From: Yponomeuta sedellus
Lineage: Eukaryota > Arthropoda > Insecta > Lepidoptera > Yponomeutidae
Reading direction: 5' to 3'
DNA: 64,000 bases
Assembly (NCBI GenBank): GCA_934045075.1
Contig: OW203724.1
Span: forward strand, 20,551,721 to 20,615,720
Position numbers and translations under genes: made by a program. Below the pieces are notes generated by a model. It searched no databases. It was not told the DNA's origin and saw nothing but the letters and a program-made list of their open reading frames with translations. This document shows, piece after piece, positions 32,521-43,522 of this stretch. The stretch's first letter is position 1. Each line of letters opens with the position of its first letter.

Positions 32521-32776
32521 GACTAACGCTAGTGGCATTTTTCCGAGCGGTTCCGTGCTTCACAAGGCACGCTAAGCAGTTGTGCAGTGCTGGCTGGCGT
32601 CAACAGATGGCAGTTATTAAGCCAAGTCAGAGGCCTTACGGTGGCTTGTAAACTTCTGACAGACCAACCACTAGTCTTGCAAGCCTCCACAATCCAAACT
32701 TGGCCCCCGTGGCGGAGTATGGCCTATACCTTCCTCAGGGAAGAGACTCGTGTCCCTCAGTGGGGATATAATGGGT
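32521..32776 (+). mobile_element. 5S-derived SINE, head-less
   Basis: It begins inside the element at GCTAGTGGCATTTTTCCGAG and runs to CAGTGGGGATATAATGGG. The 5S-like head is absent and there are several small deletions. Confidence 0.65.
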
Positions 32777-33102
32777 AGTTTTCTCACAATTGCGCTTCCA
32801 GTTCCCTAGAGCATGACAGCAAACGAGTTTATCTACAAATGTTTAATATTTTATCCCAAAGCTGTCAATGATGAGTTGGTAAGAGCCCTCAAGGGACATA
32901 TTTGTGTGAAAAAAGCGATGTTTATTCTTCTCCGTGTCTGTAGGTATGTAAGTCGCACGTAATGTATCTGAGTGGAGTGCATGACTGCAGAGGCTATGAA
33001 ATTCTTGAAACACTGTATTTATTTTGAAACTGTATACTGTAAGTAATATCAACTGTATTGTTCCAAGATTGGAGTAGTAGTGTCAAAATACAAAATAAAT
33101 CT

Positions 33103-33893
33103 AAAAACCTATTTAGAGGCTAAAAATTTCACCCATGCCGGGATTCGAACCCGCAACCTCTGGCTATCCGTACCAGCGCTCTACCAATTGAGCCAATGGG
33201 CGACTCACGACATCAGTGAAATTTCGAACCTCTTTACAATATTCTCTGTATTACGTACAGGCAGCGACATCTGACTTAAGCAAATTGCATTACTTACAGC
33301 CCCGACTACCTACTTTGCAGTTAGGTTTTAACATCGGAACGATATCACTGTACCCACATGATTACACTATTTTTATTTTTAATGCACTAACCCGTGCTAA
33401 GGAACAAATTTAAAAACCTATTTAGAGGCTAAATAGGTTTTTAAATTTGGCTCAATTGGTAGAGCGCTGGCACGGATAGCCAGAGGTCGTGGTTTCGAAT
33501 CCCGGCTTGGGTGGAATTTTTAACCTCTAAATAGGTTTTTTAAAATTGTCCTTAGCACGGGTAAGTGCATTAAAAATAAAAATCGTACAATCATCTGGGT
33601 ACAGCGATATCATTCCGATGTAAAGGCCTAACTGCAAAGTAGGTAGTCGGGGTTGTAAGTGATGCAATCTACTTCGGCCAGATGTCGCTGCCTGTACGTA
33701 ATACAGAGAATAGTGTAAAGAGGTTCGAAATTTCACTGATGCCGGTGATTTGCCCATGGCTCAGTTGAAAAGAACGCTGGCACGGATAGGATAGAGAGGT
33801 CGCGGGTTCGAATCCCGGCATGGGTGAAATTTTTAGCATCTAAATAGGTTTTTATATTTTTCTTTAGCACGGGTAGTGCATTAAAAATAACAT
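33103..33893. mobile_element. SINE-A, large fold-back of dimers
   Basis: Positions 33103-33430 hold a minus-oriented unit (head, spacer, tail). At about 33431-33440 the orientation flips, and 33440-33893 hold two plus-oriented heads 297 bp apart with tail and spacer between. The arms can pair over more than 300 bp. It opens with the same AAAAACCTATTTAGAGGCT as the other fold-back copies. Frames 33080-33274, 33216-33413 and 33527-33757 are by-products. Confidence 0.8.
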
Positions 33894-34552
33894 AAACAAC
33901 TAAGGTGATCTGACATTCCTTCTAACATTTTATTACCTGGACCTCGCAGTATGTTAATGTATGAAATCTTTTAAAGAAGTATACAAATTTTTTGAGGCTA
34001 TAAATAGTTCGCTTTTCAGTCATGCGTCAGACTGCTTCCTAGACCTTTGTGGGTACGTGATGCACGGAATATTGCAAATTCAATATCACACAATTATGAC
34101 ATGTTATAATCCAATATCACGTTAGAGGAAGAAGCATTACATTTTAAATGGATATTACACTGCAAATATCACACCAAACGACTGTGAACGCTGGTTCGAG
34201 TATTTAGATATCGAACCAGGTAAATTGAGCCCTGAGATATAATGGAATAATATGCACTTCATTATATGTTATAGCTCGTTTACCTGGTTTAATACTTAAA
34301 TACACGCATCAAAAATCGTGATCCCAGATTTGCATAAAATTTGTAAGCAGCTCGAGGTCTATTCACACGTTTTCCAATGAATCGATCAGGCACACTCGGA
34401 TGCTTAGCCGCGATGGCGCGAAAGGTGCGGAAATCAACCCACTTGATAAAAAAATTGTTTGATGCTTATTTTTATAATAGATAAGGTAACTATAATAGTC
34501 ATAGTGCTGTGATAATTGTGATATGTCATTTTGTCATTCATCACAATGAGAT
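33894..34552. other. No supported gene
   Basis: AT-rich. Two stretches near 34180-34215 and 34268-34310 share GAACCAGGTAAA / TTTACCTGGTT in inverted orientation. No coding signal. Confidence 0.4.
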
Positions 34553-34700
34553 ATAGATAGATAGAGAACACTTTATTGCACAACCAGAAAAAAGAATACA
34601 AACATGATTTCTTAAATCTAAGTAATGTTATACAATTGGCTTTCGCTTAGAGAAATCTCTCTCAATCCAGATCGATCTAGACAACCTTTGGATGGTTGGA
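34553..34700 (-). mobile_element. LINE 3' end with (GATA)n, minus
   Basis: GATAGATAGAGAACACTTTA then TTGCACA is the reverse complement of a 3' tail ending GTGCAATAAAGTGTTCTC(TATC)n. It is shared with 57637-57950 and 62057-62185, including the GATCTAGACAACCTTTGGAT block. Confidence 0.65.
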
Positions 34701-34780
34701 TTTGCAATAATAATTAACCAATTTACCATGTTCGAAGTGATTGTGATATCACTTAATAATATCTGAATTCCTCGAATGAT

Positions 34781-34958
34781 TTAAAAACCTATTTAGAGGC
34801 TAAAAATTTCACCCATGCCGGGATTCGAACCCGCAACCTCTGGCTATCCGTACCAGCGCTCTACCAATTGAGCAATTGAAAAAATTTTTAGCCTCTAAAT
34901 AGGTTTTTAAATTTGTTCCTTAGCACGGGTTAGTGCATTAAAAATAAAAATAGTGTAA
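34781..34958 (+). mobile_element. SINE-A, fold-back copy with perfect 12 bp TSD
   Basis: An inverted tail plus tRNA-like head (34781-34873) joins a direct tail (34874-34958) at AATTGAGCAATTG. The TSD TCCTCGAATGAT lies at 34769-34780 and 34959-34970. This gives exact element ends: TTAAAAACCTATTT at the left and AAAAATAGTGTAA at the right. Confidence 0.9.
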
Positions 34959-35206
34959 TCCTCGAATGATGTGAATAAATAAATAAATTAATGGATGAAT
35001 GAATGAATTTTGCAGATTTTTTGTAGAACGTAGTAGTAGATATGAATTTACTTATGTCTTACACAGAAGACGCAACTAACGACATAGGAGTTTCAATAAA
35101 AATTACATAAAAATAATGAAACACATCAAAGCGGTGGCAGTGGCGGTTCATCCATACCTCATTTACTGCAGTACTATTTATATAGACGTATATATGAGCA
35201 CTGCAG

Positions 35207-35345
35207 TACAATTCCACCGAACTGCGATCCCCAACCCGCATGCCCAGCGTGGGGATTATGGGCATTACCCCTTATGATAGCACAACGTGGCGCTCTTTAG
35301 GGGAGGGCTATGTCCAGCAGTGGACTAGTATAGCCTGACGACGAC
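35207..35345 (+). mobile_element. RTE-tailed non-autonomous repeat, partial
   Basis: GTACAATTCCACCGAACTGC through CCAGCGTGGGGATTATGGGC, then the RTE tail GGGCTATGTCCAGCAGTGG and a GACGACGACG end. Longer copies are at 45385-45655 and 52762-53035. Confidence 0.7.
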
Positions 35346-36305
35346 GATACGTGAGCACTATCGCCACTTGCATCCTTTGGTTATTTTTTTTGCAGCGAAG
35401 TTATCTTTACATCTGAGTTGTTTGTAAGACTGCGACTGAGGGTCGCGTCTGATAGCCAACGTGTAGCTTGACTAATAACAACGACACTGACCTACATACG
35501 TAATGCCTATATGGCTATGGTGCGAAAGAAGAAAATTATACAGGTTGGACTAAAGACCAGACCAGACCAAAAGATAGTCCAGAAATAAGTCTAGAGACCC
35601 AGATCCCCTCTCTGGGACTGGGGAAAAGTGAGAGAGAGAGAATGTGATAGACTGACGGCCTTGTCAAAGTAGCAGGCAAAGACTGTATGCAAAAACCCGA
35701 AACGAATAGCGGTCATTAATTAAATAAACTAGGATGGTATAGCGTCATCTGTCAGTGGCCATGTTATTAATCTTGAATGTTAGGTATTTTGTAATTTATT
35801 TCGTTGTAGTTTTCCCCAACATATCTTACATAAATAAATAAGCCGTCGTACATAAATAAACCATCATTGGTGGTATATCACGCATTTACCGTACCCAAAG
35901 AACATTTGGCTCGATGTAGCCAACATGCCAGCAATAAACCTATATTTACTCGAAAGAGGTTTTATCTAATGATGATCCGAATACTAATAGCGCTGTGTAA
36001 CGTTATATCACTCTTGTATCACCTCTTTTGACAAACAGGACTCGAAATATGAAGCATAAAAGGCCCTCTTTTGTCATCGAGATAAATTTTGACTAGAGTT
36101 TTGTTTGTGTACTTCCTTGTCAGATATTTTAATAATCTCGATGGTTGTTTAATTTAATGTTTATTGGGCCGACCCTAACAAGTATATTTTTGTAACATCT
36201 GATTTTGAGAATGTAAATTTTTAAAGTAGCTGTTAAACAAGGTATTAGACACGACCTCATTTAAGTTTTGAGTATTTTATTTTACTGATGTATAGTGATG
36301 ACCTT
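35346..36305. other. No supported gene
   Basis: No conserved frame or recognised repeat. Confidence 0.45.
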
Positions 36306-36317
36306 GAAGTCAATTAA

Positions 36318-36445
36318 CCGCGTGCGTGCATGCAACGACTACTGAATGTTGACGAAGTGGAAGAGATGTATTATGGATCGTGGCAAGTGGCAGACCCTGA
36401 TCTCTAACTACCTCTCCGGGATACAGGCGTGAGTTTATGTATATG
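36318..36445 (+). mobile_element. LINE2 (RTE-like) 3' fragment
   Basis: CGTGCGTGCATGCAACGACT, GATCGTGGCAAGTGGCAG and CTCCGGGATACAGGCGTGAG match the end of LINE2. Only one short TATGTATATGGG tail follows, not a long microsatellite. Confidence 0.7.
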
Positions 36446-36944
36446 GGTATAGAAACGATAAAAACTCAAGCAATCCTCTGGTTAATTTTAAAATGTGTGA
36501 TATGCCTTTTCTTTCTTGTTACATATAAATTTGTTCCAATTAAAGACCTTATTTCTTTGACTTTCTTAAATTATGGTACGTTATGTACGTAGTTTACGGA
36601 GAGGACTCTCTGCGCTGACATATTTTGCCTGAAGAGTCTGTTGCTCATTCAACAAAGCGCTCGCATGTGCTCGGTAATGAACTAAGAAATATGAGCCTGC
36701 GCGCTCACAATGATGAGTACTCATGTAACACAGACAGTGTAAGAGAGGGATAGTGAATTCTCCTGTGTGGTGCCGGCTTAATTTGAAATTTGATGCACCG
36801 GCTTTGTGTATCGTGGCTTTATGATTCTCATTTGGATTAAACGGGTGATGCGGCTGTAGATGGCTGGTTTATGTCACGCGTGCTGTTACTTAACATTCCC
36901 ATGGAATTCCAAGTGGAATACTCTTTAATAAAATAAATAAATCC

Positions 36945-37028
36945 TCCATCAACCCGCACTTGGCCCCCACGGTGGAGTATGGGGTACCTTCCTGCGATGC
37001 AGGTAGAGACCCGTGCCCCAGCAGTGGG
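36945..37028 (+). mobile_element. 5S-derived SINE, terminal fragment
   Basis: The last 85 bp of the family, from CCTCCATCAACCCGCACTTG to CCCCAGCAGTGGG; 5'-truncated. Confidence 0.7.
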
Positions 37029-37775
37029 TTAGCATTGAAAATTAATAAATACTTCTACACTTTTGTCCACAATCGCTTGTCCTGGTAATAAACTGTGTTA
37101 CATTATATTTAGTCATAATGTAGACTCATAATTGCGATTTCTTCTAGAACCTAGTTCAGGCAAAGAAGACAATTATATTGCAGTTTATCAGCAAATTTGT
37201 TTCAAATTGAAAGAAATACCACTTAAAAATGTACAAAAACCTCCATACCAAAATAAATTGAAATAAAGCCTGTATGACCGTTTTGTATTATTATTTTTAA
37301 TACTAACCCTTAATTAGCAAAATGCATTTAAAATGTGTTCTAAGGGTACGGTCCAAGAACTCAGCCTCGACGCATACCTATGCCTGACACACGGTAGTCC
37401 AAGCCAATATGTAATCAAGGTGTAATGTTTCCCTTGCCCGGCACACCGCCACGGGGGGCTATAATTGTGTACACGAATTACAGCAATTATCCCGTGCGAT
37501 ACCGGCGGGAGTCATTTACGAGGGTTTCCGAGTTAAAGGCAACACTAGTCGACCACTAAATCATCTTTGTGTTGTGTTGACGCTGTGATAGGGGGTTGTG
37601 ATAAAAGGGCAAGTGTTTCTGTCGATGGCAATAGATTTGCAGTAAGCTAAGCTGAATCCGTTGGAAACAATTATCTTACATAATAAGAAACGTAAGAAAG
37701 AGTACAACAAACAGCTCATAAATAGTCGGTGTTCATGTCCAGTTTTTAAAAATAAGACTGTATAAAATATCGTGT
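37029..37775. other. No supported gene
   Basis: No conserved frame. A local GC-rich patch with an inverted pair TGTAATT / AATTACA lies near 37460-37490. Confidence 0.45.
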
Positions 37776-37780
37776 ACGTT

Positions 37781-38160
37781 GTATGTATGTATGTATGTAT
37801 GTATGTATGTATGTATGTATGTATGTATGTATGTATGTATGTATGTATGTATGTATGTATGTATGTATGTATGTATGTATGTATGTATGTATGTATGTAT
37901 GTATGTATGTATGTATGTATGTATGTATGTATGTATGTATGTATGTATGTATGTATGTATGTATGTATGTATGTATGTATGTATGTATGTATGTATGTAT
38001 GTATGTATGTATGTATGTATATATGTTTGTATGTATGTATGTATGTATGTATGTATGTATGTATGTATGTATGTATGTATGTATGTATGTATGTATGTAT
38101 GTATGTATGTATGTATGTATGTATGTATGTATGTATGTATGTATGTATGTATGTATGTAT
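37781..38160. repeat. (ATGT)n microsatellite, about 380 bp
   Basis: Nearly pure tetranucleotide repeat with one interruption (ATATATGTTTGTATG) at about 38020-38030. It is open in several frames on both strands (MYVC / YIHT repeats); none is a gene. No LINE2 end is attached on either side. Confidence 0.95.
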
Positions 38161-38429
38161 GAAAATAGAGGAAGGAACATACCATATGTTTATACGAGTA
38201 TGTAAAATTCATTTGTAGGAATTCTCAACGAGCCATAAGCTAAGTTTGGATGTAAAATTACGTACTTATCGTGAAAAACGAGCGCGTCTGCGTTTGTCAT
38301 GCATCTGCAACAAAGAGAGTATCAAATATTATTGTGCACATTAAATTGAAATAGAACATACACTGTTGCGACAATAAAGATACACAATATAAAAAAATAT
38401 GTTAAATTTTAATTTTTTTTTACGTAGCC

Positions 38430-38780
38430 TCGTTTGTGTCCCACTGCTGGGCAAAGGCCTCCCCCAACTCAGACCAGATGTTTCTGTCTTGTGCCACCTC
38501 AGACCACTCCGGCATTCTAGTAATATTATAAAATAATCTCGTATCACAGTGTTTGTTACCGAGTTCTTCCCTTCCGCACGATGATACCCTGTGCTATGGC
38601 AACCAGTCAAGGACATCACAAACATGATAGTACATCCAGAGTACACCATAAGGCCATTTGTACAAATGTACGGCGGCCCCCAGTGGAAATCGAACCCATG
38701 ATCTCCGGCATGGTAATCAAACGTGATACCAACGAGGGAGTCAAGAGTTGTCGTTTCGCGACGCATAAGACGTGATGAAT
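38430..38780 (-). mobile_element. Possible tRNA-derived SINE, minus
   Basis: On the minus strand, TCCCTCGTTGGTATCACG and then GGGTTCGATTTCC resemble A and B boxes. The far end has CCCACTGCTGGGCAAAGGCC on the plus strand, a word common to several repeat tails here. Frames 38341-38784 and 38581-38775 overlap on opposite strands and look spurious. Confidence 0.45.
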
Positions 38781-39222
38781 CCATGCGAGTGAGAGGATAC
38801 CCACAGATTCCTCCTTTTATTGAAGTCGGTTAAAATTTTTCACCTCAGACAAATTTTGGTCTGCGTTTTTGCAGTGTTTTAAGTATTTGCGTTTTTATAA
38901 GCCCGTTTTATAAAAAATACTGTCTAATTTAAAAAGCTAAACAAATTCGTTTCTTTGTTATTTCTACCACGGGTGGTCTCCACGCAGATTTATTCAGCCA
39001 ATCGTTCCAGAATCAATTAGTTATGCCTAATAACCTAATCGGTTAGTGAACCAAATAATTGACTCCCAGAACTAAATTAGCATATAAACTGGGCTTAGCT
39101 GATTACACGGGATTATGCACAGGAGAGCACGCGAAAGGAAATCGCTGGTCAGTATCTCACGCTCGGATAAAACGAACTTTATTGGATGAAGGACGATATA
39201 CATAATATATATACATAGATGC

Positions 39223-39412
39223 ATGCATGCATGCATACATACATACATACGTACATACATACATACATACATACATACATACATACATACATACATACAT
39301 ACATACATACATACATACATACATACATACATACATACATACATACATACATACATACATACATACATACATACATACATACATACATACATACATACAT
39401 ACATACATACAT
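39223..39412. repeat. (ACAT)n microsatellite
   Basis: About 190 bp of near-pure ACAT, preceded by a GCATGCATGCATGCAT run and one ACGT variant. Frames in it are artefacts. Confidence 0.95.
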
Positions 39413-39956
39413 TGTGCCGGCGTAATAAATATGTGTATCTGAAGAAAGAAAGAAAGAAATGCAGTTCGTATAGAACGCGTTACGTTACATCCTGTATAGT
39501 TAAGCTAACCTATCGCGTAACAAAACATCGGGTTAGAAAGCCTGCTCAGTTTTACAGTTTCAAGGCTCGCCACCTAGACGGTGAAACCTATACTAGGGTT
39601 GGGTAAGTAAAAAAATAATATGCATATCAATATTCGTCAAGAAAAAATATAGATTTTTATCCATTTTTACAAAACTACCAGATATGAAATCATCATCATT
39701 ATGAGCTCACCGGTGCGCACCGCTGGGTATAGGTCTTTTTCAGCAAATGCCATCTTTCACGAAGAAATAATAAAGAGGGAAATCTATCAGATATCTAATA
39801 CATGTTGTATTTTTGAAGAAATCTGTCAGAATCATGGCAAAGAACAGACTTTTCTGCCCCTCCGAGATACGGAGGGAGATTATTTGTTTCATATTGTTAT
39901 ATTTAGTTGTAAGTGAGACTTAAATAATTACAAAAACAAGCGTATGCAAAAATCTG

Positions 39957-40098
39957 CTATGGGAGAACAAAGTTACGATAAAAAAATGATCCCCATTTTC
40001 GGGTAGCGGCGTCTTGCTTTACGCGCTGAAATAAAGCAAGATGGCGCTAGCCGACAAAGGGATATAACTTTTATCGTGACGTTCTGCTCCCCCATCAG
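39957..40098. mobile_element. Palindromic fold-back MITE
   Basis: The ends CTATGGGAGAACAAAGTTAC and GTGACGTTCTGCTCCCCCAT are imperfect inverted repeats that continue inward to GATAAAA / TTTTATC. The centre holds a second pair, TAGCGGCGTCTTGCTTTA / TAAAGCAAGATGGCGCTA, around ACGCGCTGAA. The whole unit folds into one hairpin of about 140 bp. Confidence 0.7.
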
Positions 40099-40310
40099 GG
40101 TTTGTTATACTAATAGACTATGGTACTTGGTACAGTCTGGATAGCGGATTCGGTATGCTCCATACCATATCCGTTCGTCTGGAAAGTTGTCTGCCGAACA
40201 TAATTGTTCGATCGGTCTGATGGTAGGCCCATTCCGTCCGTCCCATACTAAGTTCGATCGTCTGTTGATACTATTAAAATCGATCGATTGATCGATATGA
40301 ATGTATGTCT

Positions 40311-40350
40311 TGTATGTCCCCACTGCTGGGGCACGGGTCTCTTCCTGCAT
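40311..40350 (-). mobile_element. 5S-derived SINE, tail fragment
   Basis: TTGTATGTCCCCACTGCTGG through TCTTCCTGCAT; the last 40 bp of the family on the minus strand. Confidence 0.65.
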
Positions 40351-40861
40351 TAAAATATTGATGATAAAATATATCTGCTCTCTTAAATAAATATCGATAG
40401 TTATTTTGATATATATCCTAACATTTACCCAACCCTAACCTACACACACTAATTTACATTTTGTCTGTCAACATTCCTAACAAAATTAGTACGTTTGGTT
40501 GAATCGCCTTTATCGCCTGAGCGTTAAGGTCGAGATTGATGAATAATTCAGCCCCTTGCAAAGCGGGCGCCCGGCTTGATTTTCATTTGATTGTGTTGGT
40601 CTGCGTTTGATTGTACAATCGACATAAACAACAACAAGTGTTTTTAATTTAGAATATTTATTTATTTGTGTATTTAACCCCTTTTTTGTGTATTTAATAG
40701 AAATCTATTGTTATTTTCAAGTGGTTCATCACACGAAAATTTAAAGCGGTTCGGATCGTGTTATCTGAAAGAGGTCGCTTATAGCGATAAAACCCCTGAC
40801 GTTGTATTTAAAATAAGTGAGATTTGAGACAATTCATGATATTTTTTTTGTATAATACAGA

Positions 40862-41060
40862 ATACATACATACATACATACATACATACATACATACATA
40901 CATACATACATACATACATACATACATACATACATACATACATACATACATACATACATACATACATACATACATACATACATACATACATACATACATA
41001 CATACATACATACATACATACATACATACATACATACATACATACATACATACATACATG
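40862..41060. repeat. (ACAT)n microsatellite
   Basis: About 200 bp of pure ACAT followed by GTATGCACGCACGC. No LINE2 sequence was recognised at its edges. Confidence 0.95.
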
Positions 41061-41865
41061 TATGCACGCACGCCGGTTTTGAGTATAAATAAGTATCCAT
41101 ACTGTACATTCTGTTAGCTTTTAGAATATACCTCAGGCTCTAGAGTAGGCTTCGGTTTTCGCCGAAAGCACACGAGTGTAATATTACTTCCTGCTCTGTA
41201 TAAAACTAATTAAGAGTCGCATTAGTTCCGATTTCGATATGTCTATTACACGAATATATCCGATTCTACCCGATAGTAGCCGAGGCATATTCTAAAAGCT
41301 AGCCGACTGTACTATTATTTATTCTGTGCCAGTACGAAATTACAACATCGACTGTACGTTTGTTTGTCACGATCCAGCGGATGTTTAGTCGAATGAAAAC
41401 GGGAGATATTTCATTGCTCCCTGTATATGTGTTTGTAAGTTAATTAAATTTAGTTATCAGTGGCGCCCGTTGGGCCTGAAAATTCCCACATTGTATTCGA
41501 GTTGAAGGTTGGGATTCAATTGTAAATTTCCAATTGCCTCCTTGAAGGCGTATAATTTGGCTATTATTTCACACGTTTTAATCATTGACGATTTTACATG
41601 GGTATTTTTATATGTTTTTACACCACAAATACAGGAAAAAATCTGAAACTATATATTTGTAATTAACACATAAAAAATAGTCGGAACAGGAAAGGCTCGG
41701 AAACAAACGGCAAGACTCGATTCCTAATCTATTTGTAACTATATAAGTATGTTCCGTCAAGTTTGTACGGAACCCTCGGTGGGCGAGTCCGACTCGCTCT
41801 TGGCTGATTTTTTATTGCAAATGACGTTTTTAAACTAATAATCAATTTATCAATTCAATTTGGTC
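41061..41865. other. No supported gene
   Basis: TTTTAGAATATACCTC (41119-41134) and GAGGCATATTCTAAAAGCTAG (41281-41301) form an inverted pair bounding about 180 bp and may be TIRs of a MITE. No gene seen. Confidence 0.45.
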
Positions 41866-42013
41866 TATTCCTGCATCGCAGGAAGGTTAGGCCATATTCC
41901 ACCACGGGGGCCAAGTCCGGATTGGTGGAGGATTGTAAGACAGTGGCGGGCCTTACTGTCAGAAGTTATCAAGCCGCTCATAAGGCCTCTGACATGGCTT
42001 AACGACAGCCATT
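41866..42013 (-). mobile_element. 5S-derived SINE, middle segment
   Basis: Minus-oriented, from CTGCATCGCAGGAAGGTTAG to GACATGGCTTAACGACAGCC (plus-strand reading). Both the head and the very end are missing. It lies 120 bp from a full plus-oriented copy. Confidence 0.7.
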
Positions 42014-42130
42014 ATATTATTAGTTGTTTATTTCTTTTTGGGAAACTTGCGGCTTACATAGAAATGGACAGCTCTTTGTGTAACTATAAGCTAAAAATAA
42101 GTTTCTGCATATTATGGTAACTAAGTAAAA

Positions 42131-42505
42131 AAGCGCTCGTGGCCTAGGCGAACAGAGTGATTGGAATCAATCACTTGGTTAAGCAACAACAGGGGCGGCC
42201 AGGTACGGGATGGGTGAGCGTCCCGTGACTACCGCTAGTGGCATTTTTCCGAGCGCTTCCGTGCTTCGCAAGGCACGTTAAGCCGTTGGTGCCGGCTGTC
42301 ATATAATGGCAGTCGTTAAGCCATGTCAGAGGCCTTATGGGCGGCTTGATTACTTCTGACAGTGAGGCCCGGCCACTGTCTCACAATCCTCCACCAACCC
42401 GGACTTGGCCCCCGTGGTGGAGTATGGCCTAACCTTCCTGCGATGCAGGAAGAGACCCGTGCCCCAGCAGTGGGGACATATAAGGGTTGATAACGTAACG
42501 TAACG
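42131..42505 (+). mobile_element. 5S-derived SINE, full length with TSD
   Basis: It starts AAGCGCTCGTGGCCTAGG and ends with a short (TAACG)n run after AAGGGTTGA. The 9 bp TSD TAAGTAAAA lies at 42122-42130 and 42506-42514. The 5S-like blocks are GGTTAAGCAACAACAGG and GGATGGGTGAGCG. Together with 60593-60957 it defines both ends of the family. The minus frames 42316-42525 and 42350-42616 are by-products. Confidence 0.85.
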
Positions 42506-42631
42506 TAAGTAAAAAACATGTACAAGTTGATATATAATGATATGCAGATTAGACATAATGACTGAGTTATCTTTTGGAGACGAAATATCTCCGAAAGAGC
42601 TAGATTGGCTATTCATAATGTCCTAACAATT

Positions 42632-43216
42632 ATTGTATGGTAACGAGACTTGGGTGCGGCAAAAAAAGCAAGAAAGTAGGATGAATACAGTAGAAATGAG
42701 GTCTTTGAGAAGTATGGTTAGAATATTTTCTTGGCTTAATCGCGTAGTAATTTATTGCTATTTAAACTCGACGTTTCGACGACGTTACAGTCATCGTAGT
42801 CACGAGAATTCTTACTATGTGTTCAAGTCGCGAAAGTTTAAAATTTGAGAAATATGTCTAGTATTGCTTTGGATGACAGGATACGCAATAGTCTGATTAG
42901 AAAAAGTTGTGGATTGAAACGGGATGTAGAGGAATGTTGCGTAGGTTTGGACACGTGGAGAGGATGAAGGAAGAAAGATTGACGAAACAAATATATATTG
43001 CAAATGTGAGCGGAAGGGCTGGTAAGGTATGTCCCAGGCGGACATACATCGACCAAATATGGGATGTATTAGCAAAGGGGAAGATAAAAAGTACCCGGAA
43101 CCAGCGTGCGTGCATGCAACGGCTTATGAACGTTGATGAAGCGAAGGTGATCTGTCAGGATCGTGGCAAGTGGCAGTACCTCGTCTCTGCCTACCCCTCT
43201 GGGATACAGGCATGAG
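42632..43216 (+). mobile_element. LINE2 (RTE-like) C-terminal region, split by PLE2
   Basis: The first part encodes YGNETWVRQKKQESRMNTVE and RSLRSM. After the PLE2 insertion the sequence resumes with ALDDRIRNSLI, a frameshifted stretch, then RRFGHVERMKEERLTKQIY and the conserved YPSGIQA end at TGA (43213-43215). The RT catalytic core is not included. A long (ATGT)n tract begins 10 bp after the stop. Confidence 0.8.
42717..42843 (-). mobile_element. PLE2 minimal insertion in LINE2, 13 bp TSD
   Basis: A 127 bp piece with both PLE2 ends and the hairpin-GAAACGTCG motif (minus strand) but no coding sequence. TTTGAGAAGTATG (42704-42716) and TTTGAGAAATATG (42844-42856) form a 13 bp TSD with one mismatch. 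It interrupts the LINE2 frame. Confidence 0.85.
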
Positions 43217-43224
43217 ATTATGCA

Positions 43225-43522
43225 CGTATGTATGAATGTATGTATGTATGTATGTATGTATGTATGTATGTATGTATGTATGTATGTATGTATGTATGTA
43301 TGTATGTATGTATGTATGTATGTATGTATGTATGTATGTATGTATGTATGTATGTATGTATGTATGTATGTATGTATGTATGTATGTATGTATGTATGTA
43401 TGTATGTATGTATGTATGTATGTATGTATGTATGTATGTATGTATGTATGTATGTATGTATGTATGTATGTATGTATGTATGTATGTATGTATGTATGTA
43501 TATATGTATGTATGTATGTATG
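43225..43522. repeat. (ATGT)n microsatellite at the LINE2 3' end
   Basis: About 300 bp of near-pure ATGT, directly continuing the LINE2 tail GATTATGCACGTATGTATGA. One ATAT variant occurs near 43500. Confidence 0.95.

Noticed and set aside
37733..38218. Long open frames of MYVC or YIHT repeats on both strands (also 39072-39606, 40779-41117, 43163-43537, 56754-57377)
   Set aside because: They are translations of (ATGT)n/(ACAT)n. The repeat is free of stops in several frames, so open length carries no coding evidence.
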